Source: Histoplasma ohiense
Lineage: Eukaryota > Ascomycota > Eurotiomycetes > Onygenales > Ajellomycetaceae
Direction of reading: 5' to 3'
Assembly: GCA_017607445.1 (NCBI GenBank)
Contig: JAEVHH010000002.1
Span: 6,664,001-6,728,000 of the forward strand
DNA length: 64,000 nucleotides
The first letter of the stretch is position 1, and each line of letters starts with the position of its first letter. Positions 1 through 10,303 of the stretch are shown in pieces. Below the pieces are notes generated by a model. That model saw nothing but the letters and a program-made list of their open reading frames with translations, had not been told where the DNA came from and searched no databases. Both the position numbers and the translations under genes were made by a program.

Positions 1-479
1 AAGAGCAGTCTAGCTCCAGCATGCAGACAACAGATCTGAGACCCTTCAACCTCATCCCACAGATGGACTTTGGCAGCAGCTCATCAAGTGACTTCTCATA
101 CTAGAACATCAACACCAGCAACACAGCTGGCACTGCAGAAACAATCAGCAGGAAAATCATCCTCTGCAGATCTTTTGAGCAAATACAGTCAGAGCAGCTC
201 TCTGTCACACAGCAGCTCTACAGCTTGCTTTCAAGCAGAGCTGTGAAGTGATCTGTATACAGAAGCCTTACACACACCCTGACATCAAGACTTCTAATCA
301 CCCAGCATATGAGTGCTTTGCATCCATAGACCACTGGGATGACACTAATCTGAAGCAGTGAGAGGAGGAGAGGCCTCAGGTCATGACATACATACACAAG
401 AGTTCAAAGATAAGAGCACAGCAACACCAATCTGTGCAAAACAGAGACCTGCTGTGAGTCAGTATCAATGACTGCCACA

Positions 480-1036
480 TTCTCAATGTGTACAGACAGC
501 CTGAGACAGACACAGTCATGGACTATCTGATCAATTTGAGCCCACCAGCCCACTGTCTAGTAGATGGGGATTTCAATGTACAATATGATGCCTTTGAACC
601 AGAGGCAGTGAATCTGCACTGAGGAGGGGAGCTTGTTCAGTGGGCCAGTGAACACAGAATGGACTTTGTGGAAGAGATAGACATTTCAACTCATGCAGCA
701 GATCATGTGATTGATCTCACCTTCTTCAATGTGGCCTTTACTTCCACTTCAGTGCATCAAGATTTACACTGCGGCTCAGATCATCAGTCTATGATTACTA
801 TACTGCCAACAACACCTCAGACACAGCAGAGCAGAGCTCAGATCAAAATCACAGACTCCCAGCTGAAGCCCTTTGCAGATTTTGTCAGAGATCTCATGAT
901 GAACATGTCTTGCTCAGATAGAGTTGAGAATGCAGCACAGCTTGATGATCTGACTCAACACTTCACCCAGAATCTTCTGGCTGCAGCTCAGGCAGTCAGC
1001 AAGCCAGTGCAACAAGAGCAGACTACAGCTCTCTGA
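480..1036 (+). pseudogene. LINE endonuclease (EEP/APE-type) remnant
   Basis: The conserved DGDFN motif of APE-type endonucleases is readable at 563-577 and a GSDH motif at 773-784, spaced as in LINE endonucleases. The domain would nick target DNA to prime reverse transcription. A TGA near 620 splits it, and the remaining frame is open from 659 to 1036. It is part of the LINE that fills the left end of the window and is not functional as it stands. Confidence 0.75.
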
Positions 1037-1399
1037 TGAACAGCAGACTGTCAAAGAGCACATCAAGAGCTCACCACTCACCAGACAGAGGCCGCGAAGC
1101 ACCAGTTCAAGAACACAGTGCACAAGATCAAGCATACATACTGAAGACAGATGATCAATGAGATCAGAGATGGCAGAGATCTGTATCAGATGGTAGCATG
1201 ACATGAGCTGAAACCCAACCTCAGAGCACCCCCTCTGGTGGTTGGGGACCAGATCATAGAAGAGACAGCTGTCAAAGTCAAGACACTTCAGCAAGTCATT
1301 CTGAAGCAATACAACTCAGCTGATGATCTGAAATACAATTCATTGAATGATGAGCACTGAAGTGGCATGGAAAACCTGCTCTGGGACCCCTGAGTTGAG

Positions 1400-2362
1400 A
1401 TGGAGGAGGTAGAGCACAACACCATTGAAGTACAGAGTACTTCTCCAGGCACAGATGGAATCACAGTGCAGCTGCTCAAGGCATGCTGGCAGCATGTGTT
1501 TCTCTTTGTACAGCAGCTATACAACTGCTGCCTCCAGCTCTGCCACTTCCCACAAACCTGGAAGCTGACAGAGATGGCAATGATATTCAAGATAGATAAG
1601 AGAGACAGAAGCTCAGTCCACTTCTGAAGACTCATTACCCTTCTCTCAGTAATCTCCAAGAGGCTGAAATGCATTGTTGCAAGGCAACTGGTGTACACAG
1701 CACTCATTCATGGTGTAGTCAGCTTGCAGCATGAAGAGGCACTGCCCAGATGATCAGCAATGAATCTGATAGCTGCTTTCACTCATGAGATGAAGGCAGC
1801 CTTCGCACAAAACAAGAAGGTATCCATGATCACAATGAATGTGCAGAGTGCCTTTGATGCTGTGCTGCACAGACAGCTGCTTCAGCAGATGGCACAACAG
1901 AGATGGCCACACAAGCTGCTACAACTCATTGACAGCTTTCTCATCAAACACAGAGCTCAGATCCAGCTGAAGAGGACCATCACAGCAGCATATCAGATGC
2001 AATGTGGCACATCACAGAGATCTCCTCTGTCATCAATACTGTTTCTTCTGTATCTGACAGAGCTGCTGTGGCAGAATCTGGAATTGCACTTTGGCTATGC
2101 AGATGATCTGAATACTTGATGAGCTACACACTCACTTGACAGCAATGCTATCCTTCTCAGCCATGATATACAGAGTATTCTGAGATGGGGGGAGACAAAC
2201 AAGATGGTCTTCACACCAGAGAAACTTGAGATGATTCATCTCACAAGAAAGCAACACAATGAAGCATCATCAGTGGTTGTGTCAGAGAATCTGATCATAC
2301 ACTCTGTCACTGCCCCAGCTGAACAGAAGCCAGCACTCTGCTGACTGAGTGTACACTTTGAC
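1400..2362 (+). pseudogene. LINE reverse transcriptase remnant
   Basis: Two open pieces (1400-1627 and 1760-2119) plus later fragments carry reverse transcriptase motifs: SPGTDGI of the early fingers region, a QSAFDAV stretch corresponding to the first catalytic aspartate motif, and the FGYADDL catalytic box (YADD at 2096-2107). The frames are separated by stops and shifts, so the enzyme is dead. The catalytic aspartates themselves survive, which suggests decay by CpG mutation rather than by deletion. Confidence 0.82.
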
Positions 2363-3019
2363 AGAAGACTCATCTGGAGATCACATGTCTCTGCCCAGGC
2401 AAAGAAGACAAGAGCTGTGGCTCAGCACATTCAAAGTCTAGAGAAGATCAGAGATGGGCCTTCAGTAGATGCTCTGCAGAAGGTGATCACTATCTGCATG
2501 GTTCCCTCACTGCTCTATAGCACAGAGGCCTGGTACAACAGCTGCACACAGCCAGCAAAACACACAGACAGAAGTGAGGAGGTCAGCTTCCATCTGAGAT
2601 GACATATGAGAACAGTTGAGAAGATGCTTATCATGGCAGTCAGAAGAGTCCTTTCAGTTTTCTGTACAACATCTGTCACAACTCTATACTGAGATGCTGA
2701 GCTCTCATCAGCAATGATAGCTCTGGAGGAGGCCAAAATGCATTTTGTGACAAGGCTTCAGATGATGGATGAGAGGCACCCACTGGCTTCACAAATAGCT
2801 CCCCCAATGATCACACATGGAAGGGGGGCTGGAACTCAGCAGCATTCAAAGACCAAGGTCCAGAGGTTGGGGGTGCTGCTGTCTGCAGTCAATAGATCCA
2901 CACTTGCCATCCCACACTACTCAGAGAGATGCAGGACAGACCCCACAGAGGGTGTAGACAAAAAGAGTACTGCTCAGACATTCAAGAAATGGTGAAGAAG
3001 CCAATCTTCAATAGATCTA

Positions 3020-3790
3020 TGTGTTTTCTCAGATGGATCAGAACAGATCCTTGACAACAGCAGACAGGTTGACTATGACTTCATAGTCTATCAGAGAAAT
3101 AAACAGCTGGCCAGCTTCTCAGCTGCACTGAGCTCTATGTCACATGTCTTCAACACTGAGGCAGTCAGCATCTGCCATGCATTAGAGTGCACGGTGAAGC
3201 TTCTACTCTGTGCCACAGATGACAGCATCAACCCTCAGATCTGGCTCTGCCTTGACAACATCTCAGTCATCTGAGGTATACAGGGCAGTGCAGCGACCTT
3301 CTCAAACTGAGCCTACAGCCACTGCCACAAGCTCCTCAGACAACATAATGTGGGCCTGAAATGAGCCCCTGAGCATATGGAAATAGAGGGCAATGAGGAA
3401 GCAGACTGTCTGACTAAGTGAGCAGTCTCATCTACTGCAGCCCCAGTCTATGGACTCAAGGCCATGCCCACAGTCAGTGGGGTCCACACAGTGGCCAAGC
3501 AGCTCAGCCAAGAGACAGAGCAAGAGTGATGGAGCAGAGTCTGTGGAAAGCTCTCTGACTGATACCAGAGCTGAAGATTCAGCAGGCTGACTGTGGAATA
3601 TCAAATGAAGGCCCCTCCAGAGCTCACCATGCCACAGCATGCCCTTCATCACTGACTCACACTCCACTCCTCTCATGGAGACTTTTCCTGGTATCACAGA
3701 CACTTCCAGCATGCAGATGCAAGGCTCGCCTGTGTCTGTGAACACAACAAGAGCCCAGAACATTTGATGCTCTGTCAACACTCACAGAGG
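3020..3790 (+). pseudogene. LINE RNase H domain and C-terminal Cys/His knuckle remnant
   Basis: Reading through TGA stops, the acidic RNase H residues appear in order: FSDGS, then NTEA, then LCLDN, then HMEIEGNEEADCLTK, which is the usual D-E-D-D pattern. About 300 bases later a CxC...H...C pattern (about 3725-3790) matches the zinc-knuckle-like tail seen in fungal and arthropod LINE ORF2 proteins that carry RNase H. This supports the Tad1/I-like assignment. Confidence 0.72.
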
Positions 3791-3989
3791 CACTTCCCTC
3801 ACTGACTCAAGAGGCCAGCAGCACAGCCACACAACTGGGTGACAGCTGTTGCCTATCTAGAGTCTCTGACCCCTACAGACTTTGTAGAACTGCTTGGCCG
3901 CACACAGTTCTACACACAGTACTGCACAAGGTAATGCAGCTGTTTGAGCACACACCATCTAACAGCCCCCCACAGCAGTTCCAAGCCTA

Positions 3990-4257
3990 TACAGGCAGTA
4001 CAGATAGCACAACATCCAGTACAACTGGTTCAACCAGTACAATAGATTCAATCAATGCAATCAGTACAAACAGTACAATCGGTTCAATTGGTACAATCAA
4101 CTCAATCGGTTCAATCGGTACAAACAGTACAATCAGTTCAACCAGTTCAATCAGTACAATCAATTCAACCAGTTCAATCAGTACAAACAGTACAATTGGT
4201 ACAATTGGTACAATCAGTTCAATCAGTTCAATCGATTCAACTGATGCAAATGGTTAA
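3990..4257 (+). repeat. 9-bp minisatellite, about 28 units (consensus RGTWCAAYC)
   Basis: Degenerate 9-bp units such as agtacaatc and ggttcaatc follow one another head to tail with no change of phase. Because nine is a multiple of three, the array stays open in two frames and would encode a three-residue repeat of Ser/Gly-Thr/Ser-Ile/Asn. It sits directly behind the LINE coding remnant and shares its low CpG. It is more likely a 3'-untranslated minisatellite than a gene. Confidence 0.8.
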
Positions 4258-4639
4258 ACCAGCATGATGAGCTCATCTGTTTCAACTAGCTGTGGTGTAA
4301 TCAGTACAGTCTGTATGCTGACTCAGTCAACATGCTCTCAGCTGCAGGCATGCACTCTTCTTCTCCCTTCTCACTGCTCTCTCTGTCTCTCTCCACTTCT
4401 TTTCTCTCACAACCTTCTTCAGTGCTCTCTCCTCTCTCTCTCCCCTGGGTTTGTGCTGGGTCACAGGACTGCAAGATGCCACAGAGGGCACAGTCTTTCC
4501 TTCACTCTTTCCTTTATTTTCCTTTTCAGAACACTCACTTTTCCTCTTTTCTTTTGTCTATCTCATCTGTCTTTTCTCTGCTGTTAGAAGCACAGACAGT
4601 TCTCAGATCAACTGAGGAAGTTATCCCTCTCCATTCACT

Positions 4640-4933
4640 GTAAAGCCTTCCAGACACGGCAGCGGTGGTTTCCCTCGAGAACCACACTATAGCTCCACCA
4701 TGAATGGCCATACATTGGGCCAGAAGTGGATGCACAGCTCAGTAAAACCCTTTTCAATGAGCTGAGTCTTCTCAAGAGTTGCCACCTGGATTCTGTTTTC
4801 TTTCTCTCTGTGTACATAGGAATCTCTCCAGCGTAGCACGTCTCCATGCCCTTCGGGAGGCTTCTGAAACACGGGCGCTGCCCGTGTTTTCTCCGGGACG
4901 TTAAACCAATACAAACAAACAAACAAACATCGC
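4640..4933 (+). mobile_element. Non-CpG-depleted retroelement 3' end with hairpin and (AAAC)n tail
   Basis: From about 4640 normal CpG frequency returns. A perfect 8-bp-stem hairpin (arms ACACGGGC and GCCCGTGT, three-base loop, 4868-4886) is followed by a GGGACGTTAAACC motif and about five AAAC units (about 4911-4928). A stem-loop followed by a short tandem tail is typical of LINE or SINE 3' ends used for reverse-transcriptase recognition. The different CpG content suggests that it is a separate insertion from the LINE to its left. Family is unknown. Confidence 0.55.
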
Positions 4934-7900
4934 CGACAACGAATCACCCGACCCAGGATGTACGCGCTGGGTTCAAAATTAAAGCCCCTAGACAGTCGAC
5001 GCCGGACTAGCTCCTCGTCCATCTCCACCCTGTCAACTCACCTGATCTTTTGCTTGATTTCGCCGAAAGAATGAATTGCCATGCCATTCAGCCCAGGCTC
5101 CTTGCCTAGCTGCATTTTCTCAAGGCCCCCTCACCTCCTATCCCACCCAATCACCGTTCCAATTCCCTCCACGTCAACAGACCAAGTTCCAACATCCACC
5201 CCGTAGGGATCAAATCAGATCATATCATCGTCAGATTATGAAGAAAGCAAAACATAACAAGGATTTCAATCGAAAAGAGACCTGGTCGCGTGCTCACGCT
5301 TTCATGCGCGAGAAAAGTAAGTGACTTAATATGTATTAATAATGATGACTTGGGGAGTAGGGGCTGCCAATGGAAATTTAACTCAGCCAACTATTGAATC
5401 TGAATCTGCCTTGCTCTTCAATCAATGCCTCACGGTTTTCTTCAAGCCAGCGGCAAGCCCCGCTCAAGGACCGGCACCGCATGCCTTCAAATATGCCTTG
5501 CTTGGCTTTCGCGTGGGGAGCGTCATGATGATTCATTGACTTCAGCCTGCGGGGAGGAGGGAGCGTTAGAATCGTTATTGGCGTCAAGTGTAAGGAAGCT
5601 GAAGGAGATACAAGGGATTTTCTTGGTGTTATCACACCAATAACCCACCTTTCAGGCCCTTTTACGGAACCCCCCGAATGCCCGGGATCCATGTATGTAT
5701 GCTGTTTCATGGAGTATGGCAAGGTTCTTACTTGCATTGATATCTTGATTGCTAAGTAGCAGGCGCTGATGCAGGGTTGAGGAGGTATATATTTATGGGA
5801 AAAATACTAGTTTATTCAGAGAGGACCCTCCAGCAGGGAATGAATGGTGTGTTTGTGCATATACTTGTTTTTAAGTCGAGCGATAGCTGATTTATAGTGA
5901 AATGTATAGATGTTTAGAGAGTAGGCGAGAAGGAGGGGGAAAAGGAGGAAGACAAACGGGGTAATCCTTTTTTCGAATTCATCAATACCAAAGATGCTCT
6001 CAGTATTCAGAACACGTTTGGTGCTAGTTCCTCCCATTCCTCGCTTTTTATCGATATAACAGATCCCTCCCACTTGTAGTCGTAGAATGTCAGGGTATGG
6101 ATATCGACTCCTTCCCGAATCCCATACTCCGTATACAGATCGGTAGATAATCAGTTTTGGTCTGGAAAGGTATCACGCCCTCACGTTCTTTTCGACATTG
6201 CATATTCCTTTCCACCAATCCGCCCCTCGACGTTTGGTTCGTCTCGTAGAGAGAAATAACTATGGCTGCGTAGTCACCAACTTAATACCCTTCAAGAACG
6301 GCGGCGTGACCTTTTCAATACAGGATATCAAGACAAACGCCGTTCAACATTCTCCGTACACATACCAAGTACACCCAGTATGGTATGTATGTACTACGTA
6401 TGTACGGGGTAGGAATTACCACCGCGCAGCGCCTAGTAATAAATATGCTGCAGCCGTCGATCTTGCAGACGAAACTAGTGGTTCTACAAAGCCAGTGAAA
6501 GCATCCCAAAAGCAACTCGGATGGCCGAAATCTCACCAATCAAAGATCGGCTAGATCGGTTAAGGCTCCGCTTTTCTGTCTCTCTTCTTTTTTTCCCCCT
6601 GGCAAAAACAGAAGTGAAGTAAACAAGCTCGCCCCTGTCAATAGAAGGGCGAATATCATGATTATGGTATTTACCTTACATACGAGTGCTACCGACACCG
6701 CGTTCCCGTAAATGGCAAATAAGTCCGTGGAAGGGGGACGAAGGGATCGGAGAGTTTCCCCCTTTCTTTTCTTTTTACGCCGTAGATCCCACGCTTGGCT
6801 GGGCAATAACGGATTACTATGCAGCGCTCTCCCTCCGGCATCAGAGCCAGTTGGACGCATGTCACACGGCAAAAGCGCCGCTGAGCGGGAGGAACCCCTC
6901 GGGAATGCCCATCAGACACAGAAACTCGCACAGACCGTTTTCAGTCAGTGCCTGGCCATCTCCCGGAGGCGGCCTTGCAAATAAATATACTTATCTATGC
7001 TTGATACAACCTCAACAGCGCTACAGAACCTTCCCCGCGGACCAATGGCAAGATCACTTCTGCTGTATGGCCTGAGAGGAATCATTATTGATGACTCAAT
7101 TGTGGGCAAATCCGTGGTGCTTTTTTCATTTTCGAACTTACATCCCATTGTTAGACTTTTTATCCGACCCCATCCTCTCTCTGATTCCTTTCCTTGAGCT
7201 TGATATCCATATCTGATGGACTTGATAAATGCACGTTCCGGCCATCATTCCATAGACGGGGCATCGTACGAGTACAGTACTATACATTTCCATGCGGATT
7301 AGTTAGAAAAAGGTGGGACATCCTTTTTTTTTTTTGGAGCTTCAAAATTGCCATGATTCTTCGGCAAGGGGTAACCAGCTAAGCCATGAAAGCGATTTTC
7401 GCTTTACAGAGGAATAAGTTAATGAAGAAAGAAGTGGGATATTATCACCGATGGTTTCCTTATAAAATACACGTTGCTACATCCCGAACCCAGTTGGGCA
7501 AGCCTGATAACCCGTCCATTGCTTCAATCCATGTTTCTTCCCACTCTCCTTTCAATTTCTCTGTTATTGAAGATAGATAAGAGAGCTCGGGGTTGTAATG
7601 TGAGATCATCTGAGTCTTCGGAACACGTGCAATGACATTATTCTGTTGGATCTTACTCTGGAGAATCAAGCAGGAAGTTATTAGAGAGAGGTGTTGATAT
7701 ATAAAATACATGGAGACTTGGCGCAGGAATGGTGAAAGAAATTATGAGGAGCAGGAACCAGCCTCATTATTTCTTTCTTTCTTGTTTTCCATCACCACAC
7801 GCGCGGTTGGTTGGGAATTGTTGGTCAGCATTATTGAGCATAGTTAACTAAGTTGAATGGAACGCTTCCTTTTAAGTGCCATTAGCATGTAACAGATTAA

Positions 7901-10303
7901 GCAACTCATCGGGCAGGGTGCTTCGTCTCCCAACTCAAAACTTTGCGATGACGGGGATGAGAAGTTCCAACTCTTTCTTGTTGTTCAAGGTTCATTACCA
8001 AGCCTGCTTGCGAGAAGCAGTTCGTACAGTTTCAAAAAAAAAAAAAAAAAAAAAAAGAAGGGTTCGGTCTGACAGCCGTGGGGCCGACCTTTTTTACCCG
8101 TTCTGTGACGCCTTTGTGACCCTTCACGTTTCCCGTTGAGAACAAAAACAAATACTGTTGTATATTTCTGTTTCAGCAACCCAAGAAAAAAATGGCGAGA
8201 TCAGCAGTGTTATAGTTGTTATAGTTTTCCCATGGTTCTCGGTTTAACTCTAATCATAAGCGTCCAGGGAGAGTAGATACTAGCACGCCCAGAGAGCGCA
8301 ATGTGTGTCTATAATTATATATACATGTAAAAAATTAAAACAGAAACAACCAAAAATAAGGAAGTTAGAAAAAAAAAAAGTCAAAATAATCCATCCTTGT
8401 GACATAGAAGCTTCGGACGAAGACATGGTTGGCTTGGAAGATACTGGACTGGAGTCTGCTGCTGCAGTGGTGGAGGAGCGCTCCTCGCGAAGCAGCCATT
8501 CGCAGCAAGAAAATAAACAAACAAATCAGAGAGGCATCTCATCTTGAGCGAGTTGCGCGATATATCCTGGCCAACGAGCAGCAGATAATTTCAGCCAACA
8601 AAAACCTGTCTGCTGTCTGCTGTCTGCTGCCCTCTGCTCCCCTTGACGACGCCGCCCAAACAAAAGCAACCCGTCATTCAGCCAAGGACGTACGGAGTAG
8701 TCCTCTCTCGCTTCTTCCTCTCTTCTTTCTTCTTCTCTTTTCTTTTGACACGTTCAGAGTGTGGTAGGCTGGAGACTCTGCTGAGAACTTACCAGCTCCT
8801 TGGCGTTTGAGGGGTTCATCCAGAACTTCAGTTGAACTTTGGGTTCTTGATGAAGTTGAAAATGTGGTTACATAAAGCTGTGAACATGGATGGGAAGATA
8901 GTTAAGTGGGCCCCAACTTTATCAGCACCCTCCCTGGAGCAACGACATCACTAATACTGCCTGCAACCAGGGGTAAGTAGTTACAGAGTACTCCGTAACT
9001 CAAAGGCTAAATAAAAGAAACGCGGTTGTAAAAATGGAGGATGCTGTCATGCAAAACGTCGTTGCTAAACCCATGCGCAACCGCACGCATCTGGCAGTGG
9101 AACCAGGGGTATCATGATTCATGGATTCCAGGGTTAAATAGTGCGGTGGAGCCACAGCTCCTTAGCAGGGCCGAGTTATCCACTGAATGCTCCATAATCT
9201 CGTCCCAGCCTCTTCCTTTTTTTTCTCCCTCTCTCTTTTTTGGGCTTAGGTTTCTTTTCTCTTTCCTTTCTTCTTCCTGGTCGAGAGAGCTTGACACCCA
9301 AGAGCTGTAAAGCTGCGAAGACGGGCGGCATTCAGCATTACCACAGTTAAATAACAGGCGACATGTACGGATATATAAGTGGCTTTTTATAGATCTATCG
9401 AAACCCTCAAGGTATGGGTGGCGACAACAGCATCCAAAGTTACGTTGTGATGTATTATGGGTGTATTGCGTGTGTATTGCGCAAACAGTCAGGGGAGCTT
9501 GGGAGCTGTTGTGGGGCTTGTGCTCGCTGTTCCTAGCCGTACCGAGCATCCTGCGCGGCGTAACTTTGGGTAGTTCAGGCTGCCCCGGTTCCACAAATGA
9601 TGCGCGGCCGGTCATGGTAAGATACCGTACGATACGCCATCCACCGTTCTGATAGCCATGAGCAACGTATCAAACGGAGCCACCCAGCGCCACGAACGGC
9701 TGCCAATTGGCCCAGCCGCCGTTCTGTGGAGGTGTCAGGTGTTCCCCTTTTCCGCTGCCCACGGCGCCCAGAGCCCAAACAATACGCGCTGGTACGCAAT
9801 CCATACGAGACAGTACGGGACAGGACAGGACAGTACGGGCGGGCCCCCTTGTGGGAACTCTCGCTTACCTTGCCGTTTTCCTTTGCTTCGACTCATTTTC
9901 CTGCTTCCTTCTTCTTCTTCCTCTTCCTTTTCTTCTTCTCTTCTTCTTCCTCTTTTCCTCTCTTTCTCTCTCTCTCTCTCTCTCTCCTCTATCTACTTCG
10001 GCTTCATCTTTCCACCTTCTCGGCTCCTTTTCCATTGTGATACCCTGTGTTCTCTTTGCTTGTGCTGCTTGAGCTCATCTTTACCCTAGTTCTCATCTCT
10101 ATTTCTCTTTCTCCTTTCCTTTTTTCCTGAGATACCCCAAGATACCCTGTATTGCCACCGATTTATATATCTTAACACCCCCTTAATTTATCACCATATC
10201 CAAGACGCCTCGAATCCGTTGTTGTCTTGTATAATCTCAACTCTCTGCATCTTCTCATATCTACTACATTTTAATATCTCTCCCATCCACAGTTCTCATC
10301 GTC
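4934..10303. other. Long gene-free region upstream of the PH-domain gene
   Basis: No open frame here looks like a conserved protein and none joins others through plausible splice sites. The stretch contains a 23-nt poly-A run (8034-8056) and three copies of TACGGAGTA or its complement (6125-6133, 8691-8699, 8989-8997). The 9.6-10.3 kb part becomes strongly pyrimidine-rich, as fungal promoters often are. Long 5' leaders or non-coding RNAs cannot be excluded. Confidence 0.6.
9888..10020 (+). promoter_or_regulatory. Polypyrimidine (CT-rich) promoter tract of the PH-domain gene
   Basis: Over a hundred bases of nearly uninterrupted C and T, ending in a CTCTCT run near 9970-9990, lie about 300 bp before the ATG at 10304. 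CT-rich tracts just upstream of transcription starts are common in highly expressed genes of filamentous fungi. The direction and link to this gene are inferred from position. Confidence 0.5.

Larger units (their letters stand above)
1..4640 (+). mobile_element. Degenerate non-LTR retrotransposon (Tad1/I-like LINE), CpG-depleted
   Basis: In broken frames on the plus strand this stretch encodes the parts of a LINE ORF2 in the usual order: an endonuclease/exonuclease/phosphatase-type endonuclease (about 480-800), a reverse transcriptase (about 1400-2360), an RNase H (about 3020-3415) and a C-terminal Cys/His knuckle (about 3725-3790). The 5' end lies beyond the window. Many stops interrupt the frames, mostly TGA, as expected if CGA arginine codons lost their C. 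I count only about a dozen CpG in 4.6 kb, whereas CpA and TpG are abundant. The element cannot move on its own. The order endonuclease-RT-RNase H fits the Tad1/I group of fungal LINEs; the exact clade is inference. Confidence 0.85.

Noticed and set aside
5076..5324. Plus-strand open frame of 82 codons
   Set aside because: No motif, no splice partners, close to a retroelement tail; composition like surrounding non-coding DNA.
6198..6554. Plus-strand open frame of 118 codons
   Set aside because: No recognisable domain and an opposing frame of similar length; treated as chance.
9112..9615. Minus-strand open frame of 167 codons
   Set aside because: Low-complexity Glu/Lys stretch comes from the complementary CT-rich tract; no conserved segment.
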